This document shows positions 8,077 to 16,552 of a DNA stretch of 64,000 nt, piece after piece; the first letter of the stretch is position 1, and every line of letters starts with the position of its first letter. Location: the NCBI RefSeq assembly GCF_044386045.1, contig NZ_JBISCD010000039.1:124001-188000 (forward strand). The letters run 5' to 3'. Position numbers and translations under genes: made by a program. This DNA comes from Thalassobellus sediminis (GTDB lineage Bacteria; Bacteroidota; Bacteroidia; Flavobacteriales; Flavobacteriaceae). Below the pieces are notes generated by a model. That model saw only the letters and a program-made list of their open reading frames with translations. It was not told the origin of the DNA and searched no databases.

Positions 8077-10038
8077 ATGGAACACAACTCAACATTCCCA
8101 ATAAAATTAAGTGAATTAGATATGCTTCGTGATGAAGCGGCATCGTATTTAAAAAGTATTCAGTGGGAACAAGGTTCTCGTGCTAAGAATAAAGATAAGG
8201 ATGCTAAAGACGAATCTATTTTATTGTATTTATCACGTGCAAATAATGGTAGCTCTAGGGAGGTAACCTCGGTTTCAAAAACCATATTAGCTTTAAAAAA
8301 GCGGTTATTGCCAGATTCGGTAGCCATTCCTATTTACTTAAATCAGACGCTTTATGCTGTGCAAGAAGGTCTTACGTTAGGTGTCTGGATTAAAGATAGC
8401 TATTATGATGCGTCCGGATTATCGGCTTTAAACGAAAACAAATCGGCATTAGATAATAATGGAAAACGGGAGTTTGAAAGCAAGATGCACACAGCAACAG
8501 CATTTATGTTATTTGCTGCTTCGTATAAAATATTAAACGACTTAAAACCACATGCATCTGATGATTTATCTGTAATGAAGCAAAAATTTGCTGGCATTCC
8601 AGAGGTTTCATTAATGTCGCCTATAAAAGGATTTTCATGTAGCTTGTTTTACTATGACAAATATTTAGGGCATCCAGAAATAGTAAAGTCCGATAAAGAT
8701 GTGATTGATTTTACCGTCGTGTATTTTGAAGCTTTAATTGATGAAATTCAGTTACGTAAAAGCTCGTTAGAATATACCACAAGTATAGAAGATAGAACCT
8801 ATAAACTTGAAAATTCTGAGTTTGCTGTTTCAGGTTGGAATAATGTATTTCAAGGGACTGCACAAAGCATCGAATTCAATAAAATTAAGTTCGAACAAAT
8901 TGTAGGTAATCGTGATGCGAAGCATTTTGCACGTCGTTTAACCGAACGCATGTTGAGTTACGATTTTACAGCCAAAAAGAATCCGTTTCAAGAACTAGGT
9001 GGTTTTATGCCTGTATTTATGGGCTACGGTATTCCTGGGACAGGAAAAAGTATGCTTATTGCTGCAATTGCTACGCGTTTAAAAGAACATTGCGATACCT
9101 TAGATATTCCGTTTTTATTTCACCCCATGCCAGATACTTTAATTAGTACCTTTCAAGGTGGTTCTGCCGAAAAAATGGTAGAATGGATGAAACCATTACA
9201 AGATCCCACAAAATTAATTTTCGCACCTATTGATGATGCCGAAAATAATTTACAAGAACGTACATCTCAAGGTGTATCAGCAGGTGTAAAAGAAGTTATT
9301 GGTGTCTTTTTAAGATATACCGAAGGTGCTTATGCCGTAAATTATGGTAATAGTTCCATTGGATTATTTACCAATTTACCAGAAATGTTAGATAAAGCTG
9401 TGATTTCACGTGTGCAAGGACGTTTTAAAATTGATGGCGCACGAACAGAGCATGATTTTTTAGATCAAGATCATTTATGGTGGCGTAAACTAGATGAAAC
9501 TATGCCCGATTTTGTAAACATGCAAGGACCAGAAAATTATGCCTATTTACAAGATCAAGGTTTGGCAAAAAACATGGGGGAAATCTTAAATGTTAGCGAT
9601 AAACCAACCGAAGCTCGTGTTCATGAGATTTATGATAAAGTAGAAAAACAGTTTAAATCAAATCAGCATTTGTTTTATGCTAATCTATATAAAGAAATGC
9701 AAAAGGCGTTTCCATTCTTTTCATCACGTGATGTTAGAAATATTCAAAGTACGGTATCATTACGTTTAACCGATTTTGATTTGGAAGAAGATTGGTTTGA
9801 AAATCCAGAAATCTACTTTAAACAAGAATATGATAAAAAGTTTAATATGCTTCAAGAATTGATGCGTGCCAATATGAAAGGTTTAGATTTTTCTGAAATT
9901 CGTCGTCAAGAAGTGGTACGCTATTTAGATAATGTAGCAACTATTGCTGATACCGATTTTAAACGAAAAGTAGATGCTCGCGTTAATCAATTAAACATAG
10001 AAACGGAAGCTAGAAAAGCATTTGAAAATGAGCGATAA
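8077..10038 (+). CDS. AAA family ATPase of the seven-gene cluster
   Basis: This 653-residue protein has an N-terminal region of about 290 residues without a known domain, then an AAA ATPase core. Walker A is GIPGTGKS at residues 318-325, and Walker B is LIFAPIDDAE at 380-389, with a D-D-A-E ending in place of the usual D-E. A candidate arginine finger or sensor lies in KAVISRVQGRFKIDG. AAA proteins remodel or unfold partners using ATP hydrolysis, here probably as a ring in the cytoplasm. The likely partners are the coiled-coil and unknown proteins encoded upstream. Its stop overlaps the NUDIX gene by 11 bases, so the two are translationally coupled. Confidence 0.85.
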   Translation: MEHNSTFPIKLSELDMLRDEAASYLKSIQWEQGSRAKNKDKDAKDESILLYLSRANNGSSREVTSVSKTILALKKRLLPDSVAIPIYLNQTLYAVQEGLTLGVWIKDSYYDASGLSALNENKSALDNNGKREFESKMHTATAFMLFAASYKILNDLKPHASDDLSVMKQKFAGIPEVSLMSPIKGFSCSLFYYDKYLGHPEIVKSDKDVIDFTVVYFEALIDEIQLRKSSLEYTTSIEDRTYKLENSEFAVSGWNNVFQGTAQSIEFNKIKFEQIVGNRDAKHFARRLTERMLSYDFTAKKNPFQELGGFMPVFMGYGIPGTGKSMLIAAIATRLKEHCDTLDIPFLFHPMPDTLISTFQGGSAEKMVEWMKPLQDPTKLIFAPIDDAENNLQERTSQGVSAGVKEVIGVFLRYTEGAYAVNYGNSSIGLFTNLPEMLDKAVISRVQGRFKIDGARTEHDFLDQDHLWWRKLDETMPDFVNMQGPENYAYLQDQGLAKNMGEILNVSDKPTEARVHEIYDKVEKQFKSNQHLFYANLYKEMQKAFPFFSSRDVRNIQSTVSLRLTDFDLEEDWFENPEIYFKQEYDKKFNMLQELMRANMKGLDFSEIRRQEVVRYLDNVATIADTDFKRKVDARVNQLNIETEARKAFENER

Positions 10039-10612
10039 TCATATTAAAAATATAGAAAAGAAGCTGCTTTCAGATAATTATTATATTCTTAATAGAGTAA
10101 AATTTGATTATTTAATGAGTAGTGGTGTTTGGGTAAACCAAATGCGTGAGGTTTATGATAGAGGAGATGGTGCTGGTATTTTACTTTATAATAAAGAAAA
10201 GCAAACGGTTATTTTAACGAAACAGTTTAGAATGCCAACTTATCAAAATGATAATAAGGGTGGTTTTTTAGTCGAAATTGCTGCAGGCATGTTAGATAAA
10301 GATAATCCTGAAGCATGTGTTATAAGAGAAACCGAAGAAGAAGTAGGGTACAGATTAAAAGAGGTGAAGAAAGTATACGAAGCTTATTCATCGCCAGGGG
10401 TTATGACAGAGAAAATGCATTTTTTTGTTGGCGAGTATACTGATGCTATGAAAGTTAATGATGGTGGCGGTTTAGAAAGTGAACATGAAGATATTGAAGT
10501 ATTAGAACTCCCTTTTGAAAAAGCGATAGATATGCTTAATAATGGAGATATTCAAGATACAAGAACCATTGTGTTGTTGCAGTATGCGATAATTCATAAG
10601 TTATTGGATTAA
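10028..10612 (+). CDS. NUDIX hydrolase, NudK-like (GDP-mannose pyrophosphatase type)
   Basis: This 194-residue protein carries the NUDIX box as AAGMLDKDNPEACVIRETEE followed by EVGY, giving the catalytic R-E-x-x-E-E-x-G core. The G-M-L-D-x-D-N-P-E spacing and the length match NudK, which hydrolyses GDP-mannose and other nucleoside diphosphate sugars. I chose the ATG at 10028; an upstream TTG at 10022 would add two residues. The gene starts inside the 3' end of the AAA ATPase gene, so the products are probably made in step. In this context it may clear a nucleotide signal or damaged nucleotide rather than serve sugar metabolism; that is inference. Confidence 0.85.
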   Translation: MSDNHIKNIEKKLLSDNYYILNRVKFDYLMSSGVWVNQMREVYDRGDGAGILLYNKEKQTVILTKQFRMPTYQNDNKGGFLVEIAAGMLDKDNPEACVIRETEEEVGYRLKEVKKVYEAYSSPGVMTEKMHFFVGEYTDAMKVNDGGGLESEHEDIEVLELPFEKAIDMLNNGDIQDTRTIVLLQYAIIHKLLD

Positions 10613-10616
10613 ACCG

Positions 10617-10753
10617 TTGTTATTCCTGTGAAGGCAGGAATCTATTTTGAAATAAAAGAGAATTTTAAAAATGATTAAATTTATTATTTGTGATTTTAAA
10701 TAAATAATAAGTAACAATAAATAATGAGATTTCTGCCTTCGCAGTAATGACAA
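10617..10753. repeat. inverted-repeat element with arms of about 26 bases
   Basis: The left arm (10617-10643, TTGTTATTCCTGTGAAGGCA and onward) is nearly complementary to the right arm (10725-10753, GAGATTTCTGCCTTCGCAGT and onward). About 80 bases of very AT-rich DNA lie between. The motif of a gtcattcctgcgaaggcaggaatct palindrome is common between flavobacterial genes. The right arm contains the ATG at 10747 that opens the next gene. Confidence 0.75.
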
Positions 10754-11991
10754 AAATGAACAAATTAAAAGAATCCAATTTATATAGAAGTGAACTTATT
10801 TCCGTAAGCGGAAAGTTAGTTGAGCGTTATAATAAATGCTTAGTAAAACTTGGTTTTACTGAAACGAAGCTAAAAACTTTTCATATTGACGGTATAGGTT
10901 GGAGCCCTGAAATAGCTGAAGAAAAAGAAGAAGTTCTTTATCTAAATAACGGAGAAGCAAATCCACACGGAATTATTATTTCTCCTTTACAAAAAGGGAA
11001 ACCTGTGTTTTTGCCTTTTCATACGTTTGATAGAGACATCATGAAATATGTATTTAAAGTTCATGAAGATAAGATAAAGAACATTACTCGCGATTGCGCT
11101 ATTTGTTTAGATTTCGATCAAGGAATTGATGCTTTTTACGAGCCTTTAGATGTTTTAAAATATAATAAGGTTACGATTCATTTTCATTTAATCAATGATT
11201 TAGTCAATATTCAAAAAAAACAATTAGAACTTATTAAGGTTTTTAATAGAGATAATAATTTTATTGATGAAACCATACATGAGCAATTATTAAATTCCGC
11301 GAAAGCGTATGGAGATTTACGTCATAGAGATTTAGATTTACACGAACTACAATATACTACAGATTCTTTTTATACGAGAGCTTTTGGAGGTGTGTATGTA
11401 TTACGTGATTTTATAACGCCTATCGTTGTTTTTGAAGATAAAACATGGTATAAAGAAGCTATAAAAGACACCAATTATGAGGTGTTAATTTATCATATTG
11501 AGCAACCAGAACTCATGGAAAAATTGCGCGATCATGTAATAATTGAATACGATTTAGAAAAAGTTGTTATAACCAAACGATATGAGCGCATTAAGAAATT
11601 CGAAATGTCTCAATATTTAAAAGATACGCAACACCCTATAAAAGACATTTTAAACGATCCTATTTTATATAAAAGTTATCTAAATAAATTAGATATACAA
11701 TCGCGTAAAAAGGTAATGAGTGTAGAACGTTATCTTGAAAAGATAGAAACAAGCAACGAATTTAAAATAGCCGATATTGTCGATTTAAAACTTTTTGAAG
11801 CCTTACATCAACCACATTCATCGTTAGATGCGAAGCATCAAGATTTAATTTGGAAACTGTTAGTTAATGTATCGGCTAAAGATGTGTTGTTTTGGTATTG
11901 GTATGATAAAGAAGCGTTTTATTCTAGTTTTAAAACTTGGGACGATTCGCTAAAAGATTGGGCTATTGAAACAATTAGTAACAATATTTAA
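10747..11991 (+). CDS. conserved hypothetical protein of the seven-gene cluster
   Basis: This 414-residue soluble protein has no motif that I can name. It is charged and mixed alpha/beta, with no signal peptide or membrane helix. Its first possible start, 10747, lies in the right arm of an inverted repeat; the ATG at 10756 (MNKLKESN) is an equally good start just outside. The C-terminal part is rich in tryptophan and aromatic residues (VLFWYWYDKEAFYSSFKTWD, near residues 386-405). It follows the NUDIX gene by 134 bases filled by the repeat, and precedes two membrane proteins. Confidence 0.7.
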   Translation: MTKMNKLKESNLYRSELISVSGKLVERYNKCLVKLGFTETKLKTFHIDGIGWSPEIAEEKEEVLYLNNGEANPHGIIISPLQKGKPVFLPFHTFDRDIMKYVFKVHEDKIKNITRDCAICLDFDQGIDAFYEPLDVLKYNKVTIHFHLINDLVNIQKKQLELIKVFNRDNNFIDETIHEQLLNSAKAYGDLRHRDLDLHELQYTTDSFYTRAFGGVYVLRDFITPIVVFEDKTWYKEAIKDTNYEVLIYHIEQPELMEKLRDHVIIEYDLEKVVITKRYERIKKFEMSQYLKDTQHPIKDILNDPILYKSYLNKLDIQSRKKVMSVERYLEKIETSNEFKIADIVDLKLFEALHQPHSSLDAKHQDLIWKLLVNVSAKDVLFWYWYDKEAFYSSFKTWDDSLKDWAIETISNNI

Positions 11992-12033
11992 ATTGCATAG
12001 ACTAACTTTATATAGGATATTAAACTTAACATC

Positions 12034-12564
12034 ATGGGACTAGAATTAGTGATTTTTATTGCAGCCATATTATTTGGAATCTTTTTGTACTGGAGAGAAT
12101 CTAATGGAAATGGAGCGTATCGATTTTTAAATAAAATTGTTAATAGTAAAGAACTACAAATGACAGCTGATAATCCAAAAGGTTTTGTTTTTAAACAAGC
12201 CTTTTTACCTCGGTTAATCTTTGTTGTTAGTTTAGTTTTAATCGCTGCTTTAATTATCGAATTTTTAACACCAATTTCTGTATTTGCAAGTTATTATGGT
12301 GTTTCGGCATTTGCTTCGTTTGCAGCAGGAACGCTAATTGGTACTTATATTGCTAATTTTGTAATTAAATCTTCTAAAGTTATTGAAGAAAAAAGTGATT
12401 CTTTGGAGGATATAGTTAGTGACACTATTGAAAAAGGAAAAGACTTTATTGAAGATTTAAAAACCAAAGAAGCAGAAGTAATTGAAGAGCAAGAGCCAAA
12501 AGAAGCTCCAAAAAAGGAAGAGAAGAGTGCTAGAGAACGTTTAAAAGATAAAGGACTCATGTAA
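12034..12564 (+). CDS. three-span membrane protein with charged C-terminal tail
   Basis: Membrane helices are visible at about residues 4-20, 58-78 and 84-112 of this 176-residue protein. The tail from residue 115 is acidic then basic (for example EEKSDSLEDIVSDTIEKGKD) and should be cytoplasmic, forming a possible coiled coil. It ends SARERLKDKGLM. It lies 42 bases after the 414-residue gene and 68 bases before another membrane protein, in the same orientation. It is a plausible membrane anchor for the cluster's soluble proteins. Family not recognised. Confidence 0.7.
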   Translation: MGLELVIFIAAILFGIFLYWRESNGNGAYRFLNKIVNSKELQMTADNPKGFVFKQAFLPRLIFVVSLVLIAALIIEFLTPISVFASYYGVSAFASFAAGTLIGTYIANFVIKSSKVIEEKSDSLEDIVSDTIEKGKDFIEDLKTKEAEVIEEQEPKEAPKKEEKSARERLKDKGLM

Positions 12565-12632
12565 AGTCTACAGTGGCAGTAAACAGTATTCAGTTTAAAA
12601 CATTAGTGAATTCGTGGTAAAAAAAGTATAAA

Positions 12633-14327
12633 ATGATTAAAAATTATTGGAATAAAGGAAAAAAACAAAAAACGATCACCATCATTGTTTTGTTGATTTT
12701 GTTAATCGTATTATTTGTTATGCGCGACGATTATCAGCCAGCTTTGTTATTTGTTAGAAAGTTCATTTTTATCATTTTATTAAGTGGTATTTTTTTGTTT
12801 TTTGGTTTACGAAAATTCAGAAAATCGGCTACTACCGGAGGTAGATTAGGTATTCTTGCCTTGTTAGTTATTTTCTTCGGAATTTTATATGCTGTAGGTT
12901 GGCATTTTAAAATGTATGATTATATGAAAACATATAACGTTTTTAATAATTTGAATAGAATTGAAATTAATGAATTACCATTAACACAAAATGAGCGAAT
13001 TCAACCATTACGAAATATATTTTCTATGGCGAATGAAAGTGTAGGTGAAACCAAAGATGTATCGTTGCCTCACTTGGTAAGAATTGAAGATGAAAATAAA
13101 TGGACCATGGCCATTCAACCTACCGAAAAGTACATGTGGCAAGGTATGACTGATAATACCGAAGAGGTTTTTGCTGTATCTAGTACCACACCGTTTCCAA
13201 GGTTTTCTAGTGAAAACAGAATTCCTGTTACGTTTTCTATAGGAGAATCTTTAAAATTTAGCAGAAATACATATAATGCAGTTGTGCAACGTTTTAATCC
13301 TTGGATGTTATTTAATTACGAACCAAGCGATACTTTTTATATGAAGAATGATACTGGGCAGTGGGTTGAAGTAGTGAGTTTAGTTAAGTGGAAAGGTTTT
13401 TTGTTTCCGTATCCAACTTTTGGAGGTGTTATGGTAATTGAAAATGGCGAACACGATTTTAACGATTATATAGAGCGTATTTTAATAGGTATGGGAACAT
13501 TTATTAGTCCTGAAGAGATGAAAAATCATCCGTATTTAACACGTCAAAATACCTTATCTGAAAAAGTATCTCAATTACAAGCAGAATCTTTAAAATTTTT
13601 AGGAGGTTTTAGCGATCCGTTACCTTGGAATATGGAAACGGCAGTGAAAATACCAGAAATGCCTAAAGACCAAAATCAGCAACCTTATGTAACTGATTTT
13701 GATTTTTCAGACACCAATTCTGGAGCTTATAGCGGATTGTATCATTGGTTTGGTTTAGAGCCTGTAGGTAGTGAGCGTACTAGTTTAAGTTATAGTGTGT
13801 TTGTACCGTCAGATGGAACAAATAAATTGTATTATTACAACCATGCCGCTAAAAAACAAGGTTATGCAGGAGTTTCGGCTATGCCATTAAAAGTGCAAGA
13901 ATCTAGAAAAGAATACGATTGGTCGGCAAATACACCTGTAGAGTTTAGACCATATATTAAAGATATTGCTGGTAAAAAGCGTATGTTTTTTATGGGAACC
14001 GTATCTTCTATAAGTAAAGAAGATTCGCAACAGTTTGATGGCTCTGCAACGCCTGATTTAGTTTTGGTTGATAGTGAGTATCGCGATGTCGTTTGGATTG
14101 ATGTAAAACACCCAAGTCAATGGGATAAAACGGTTTACGATCAACTAAATGAAGCATGGCGTTCTAGCGAAAAAATTGGTTATTATTTTGTAGAAGAAAC
14201 AAAAGAAATTGATTTACCAGAAACCATAAAAGATTCTGTTAGTGTAATACCTGTAATAGATGAAAAAGCTGAAGCTATTAAAAGATTACAAAAACAGATT
14301 GATTCTTTGAAGGCGGTAGGAAATTAA
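12633..14327 (+). CDS. membrane-anchored conserved hypothetical protein, last gene of the cluster
   Basis: This 564-residue protein begins with a basic segment and three membrane helices at about residues 15-31, 38-59 and 71-90. A large soluble domain of about 430 residues follows, rich in aromatic residues, and then a short C-terminal coiled coil (AIKRLQKQIDSLKA). With three spans after a positively charged N-terminus, the large domain may face the periplasm. No catalytic motif stands out. A palindromic repeat, not a classical terminator, separates it from the convergent MarR-GNAT gene. Confidence 0.7.
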   Translation: MIKNYWNKGKKQKTITIIVLLILLIVLFVMRDDYQPALLFVRKFIFIILLSGIFLFFGLRKFRKSATTGGRLGILALLVIFFGILYAVGWHFKMYDYMKTYNVFNNLNRIEINELPLTQNERIQPLRNIFSMANESVGETKDVSLPHLVRIEDENKWTMAIQPTEKYMWQGMTDNTEEVFAVSSTTPFPRFSSENRIPVTFSIGESLKFSRNTYNAVVQRFNPWMLFNYEPSDTFYMKNDTGQWVEVVSLVKWKGFLFPYPTFGGVMVIENGEHDFNDYIERILIGMGTFISPEEMKNHPYLTRQNTLSEKVSQLQAESLKFLGGFSDPLPWNMETAVKIPEMPKDQNQQPYVTDFDFSDTNSGAYSGLYHWFGLEPVGSERTSLSYSVFVPSDGTNKLYYYNHAAKKQGYAGVSAMPLKVQESRKEYDWSANTPVEFRPYIKDIAGKKRMFFMGTVSSISKEDSQQFDGSATPDLVLVDSEYRDVVWIDVKHPSQWDKTVYDQLNEAWRSSEKIGYYFVEETKEIDLPETIKDSVSVIPVIDEKAEAIKRLQKQIDSLKAVGN

Positions 14328-14331
14328 ATGA

Positions 14332-14414
14332 TTGTCATTTCGACGAAAGAAGAAATCTCATCAATAGGCGTCAAATATTTGTAATGTGATGTCTCCTTTC
14401 GTCGACATGACAAA
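14332..14414. repeat. inverted-repeat element between convergent genes
   Basis: The left arm (14332-14363, TTGTCATTTCGACGAAAGAA and onward to CTCATCA) is closely complementary to the right arm (14387-14414, TGATGTCTCCTTTCGTCGAC and onward). The loop is about 23 bases. It starts five bases after one stop codon and ends five bases before the opposing one, so it may also end transcription from both sides. It is related in style, not in sequence, to the element at 10617-10753. Confidence 0.7.
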
Positions 14415-14418
14415 GCCA

Positions 14419-15369
14419 TTAAAAAACCAACTCCATCTTAATATCACAGCGTTTATAAGGGCAGTTAGTTTCTACAGGAATTTCAATAAAACCATATTTT
14501 CTATAAATGTAAATTGCATTCTCTAGTTTTCGACTAGAATAAATTTCAAGCTTTGGTATTTGGTTTGCATTGGCAAAGTCAATGCAGTGTTGCATGAGTT
14601 GTTGCCCAATTTTAAATCCGCGGTGTTTTGGTGAAACAGCCATTTTTGTTAATTCAAAATCTTTGCTATTTTTTATTGGCATTAATGCAACTGTACCAAC
14701 AATATCATCATTTAGTTTAGCGAAGAAGATATGTCCGCCTTTGTTTATAATATATGATTCAGGCTTTCTTAAAACCTCTTGATCATAAGGTTCTACATAG
14801 AAAAATGATTTTAGCCATTCAATATTTAGTTCGTAGAAATCTTTTGCATATTCATTTTTAAAAGAAATCACTTTAATATTTTCTTGCTTTTTTATTCTAA
14901 CATTATTAATTATAGTTTCACTAAAACTTTTTGTATTTAATTTATTTTCAAGTGTATTTAAGTGCTCAATTAATGAAATTGAGTTTTCTAATGTATATTC
15001 TTTTAAAACAAGATCAATACTATCCCATACTGGTTTTAAAATATTTAAAGTTTGAATCCCTTTTTTGGATAGATATATTATTTTTTTACGCTTATCTAGC
15101 TTATCTGTTTTGTAAACAATTAAACTTTTGTCGTTTAATTTATTTAAAGATTGTGTGATGGCGGGTTGTGAGAATTGAAGGGAGTTTTGTATTTCAGAGT
15201 TTGTAACACCATTTTTATTGGCTATAATTTTAAACATTGGAAATAGGTAAGGGTCAAAATCTATATTAAAATGATTGTAAACGAGTTGAGTTTCCTTCAT
15301 TAGATATTCACTAACCCTTTTTAATCTTGATCCCAAGCCTAACTCTCCAAAACCTTTTAATGCATCCAT
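14419..15369 (-). CDS. MarR-type regulator fused to a GNAT N-acetyltransferase
   Basis: The first 140 or so residues of this 316-residue protein form a MarR winged helix-turn-helix (IANKNGVTNSEIQNSLQFSQ followed by PAITQSLNKLNDKSLIVYKT). The rest, from about residue 155, is a GNAT fold with the acetyl-CoA loop in AVSPKHRGFKIGQQLMQHCI. This MarR-GNAT fusion is a known bifunctional architecture; the acetyltransferase substrate is generally unknown. The protein may modify a small molecule that it also senses. The gene is alone on its strand, 64 bases downstream of the arginase-family gene, with which it may be co-transcribed. Confidence 0.88.
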   Translation of the reverse strand: MDALKGFGELGLGSRLKRVSEYLMKETQLVYNHFNIDFDPYLFPMFKIIANKNGVTNSEIQNSLQFSQPAITQSLNKLNDKSLIVYKTDKLDKRKKIIYLSKKGIQTLNILKPVWDSIDLVLKEYTLENSISLIEHLNTLENKLNTKSFSETIINNVRIKKQENIKVISFKNEYAKDFYELNIEWLKSFFYVEPYDQEVLRKPESYIINKGGHIFFAKLNDDIVGTVALMPIKNSKDFELTKMAVSPKHRGFKIGQQLMQHCIDFANANQIPKLEIYSSRKLENAIYIYRKYGFIEIPVETNCPYKRCDIKMELVF

Positions 15370-15433
15370 AATATTTGTATTTATATAAGTGCTTATGCAA
15401 ATATATGAATTATATAAAAATCACAAAATAAAT

Positions 15434-16444
15434 TTAAGCTTTAATAAAATCGGTAATTAAATAAGTAATCAATTTCCCAATTTGATTTTTTGTTTTCTTT
15501 GTTGGAGCTGCTTCACAAATATGTAAATAGCTAGCATTTTTATGTTTTGCAAAATAGTTTACAAAGCTTCGCGTTTTATTGATGCTAAACCCGCTGGGAG
15601 TCATAGCGCTACTAGGAATGTTTTCAATAGCATCACAATCTATTTCTATACCAAAAGGTTTCTCATCAATATGCTTTAAAGCACGTTTCATTTCTGCTTT
15701 AAATTTTAATTCTTTTTTAATTTCAATAGCTTCAAATGTATTGTATTTAATAAACTTGAATTTTTTCAAGGATTTAAGTAATGTATCAGCAGTATAGTTT
15801 TCATGTAAACCAAACATAAAGTATTTTTCTAAAAATCCTTCCGCGTAAGCGTAACTAAAACCATTGCCACTATGGCGACCTTCTTCTTGTCTAAAATCGG
15901 AATGGGCATCAAAATTAATAACATTTATAGGTTTGCCTATAGCTAAAGATGTGCCTTTAATGTTTCCGTAAGCATTGTTATGACCACCACCAATGATAAT
16001 AGGTTTTTTACCAGCTAGAACAATTTGATTGATAACATGAGACACATATGTATCAATTTCTGCAACTAGTTTTCTAGCTTTTTCAATATCCTTTTTTTTA
16101 GATTGATCTAGTATTGATATTTTAGATAGCTCAGCTGTAAAATCTAAATGCCCTAATATAAGAACCTTATTGGCTTTAGTAAACTGGTTACTTTGAATAT
16201 TTAATAAAACTTTAAGAGTCGCTTCCCAAGTCTTTGATGTTCCTGTTTTTCCATAGTTTGCAAAAACGCCAATATCCTCAGGTAAACCAATAATTACATG
16301 CGTAAGATCCAAATTATTAAGTTTTTCGTATATATTTGAAATGCCGGTTAACATTTTTACATGTTCACCAAATTTGGATTCACCAGAGCGTTTGTTTAAT
16401 AGTTTATCTCGAGTGGTATTATTAAATAAAACAAGTTTATCCAT
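15434..16444 (-). CDS. arginase-family hydrolase, probable formimidoylglutamase
   Basis: This 336-residue protein has the binuclear manganese motifs of the ureohydrolase fold: GGGHNNAYGN, NFDAHSDFR and a C-terminal EIDCDAIENIPSSAMTPSGF. Arginase, agmatinase and formimidoylglutamase share these. Bacteroidota members of this length with the SSAMTPSGFS ending are usually called formimidoylglutamase (HutG), which releases formamide from N-formimino-glutamate in histidine breakdown. No other hut gene lies nearby, so the substrate is not proven. The protein is cytoplasmic. Confidence 0.8.
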   Translation of the reverse strand: MDKLVLFNNTTRDKLLNKRSGESKFGEHVKMLTGISNIYEKLNNLDLTHVIIGLPEDIGVFANYGKTGTSKTWEATLKVLLNIQSNQFTKANKVLILGHLDFTAELSKISILDQSKKKDIEKARKLVAEIDTYVSHVINQIVLAGKKPIIIGGGHNNAYGNIKGTSLAIGKPINVINFDAHSDFRQEEGRHSGNGFSYAYAEGFLEKYFMFGLHENYTADTLLKSLKKFKFIKYNTFEAIEIKKELKFKAEMKRALKHIDEKPFGIEIDCDAIENIPSSAMTPSGFSINKTRSFVNYFAKHKNASYLHICEAAPTKKTKNQIGKLITYLITDFIKA

Positions 16445-16552
16445 AAGAGTAAATAAATTTTAAGAATAAAAATACGTCATTATTTATTTATAGCATTATA
16501 AAAAAACAAGTATTAAAGGATTAAATAACGTTAGAATTAAAAACAAGTAATT

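Noticed and set aside
5427..14327. Reading the seven-gene cluster as a prophage or integrated island
   Set aside because: No integrase, tRNA, attachment repeats, structural phage genes or transposase are visible around it.
14570..14782. Short frames antisense to called genes (this and similar ones throughout)
   Set aside because: They lie wholly inside recognised genes on the other strand and have no motif, signal or start support.
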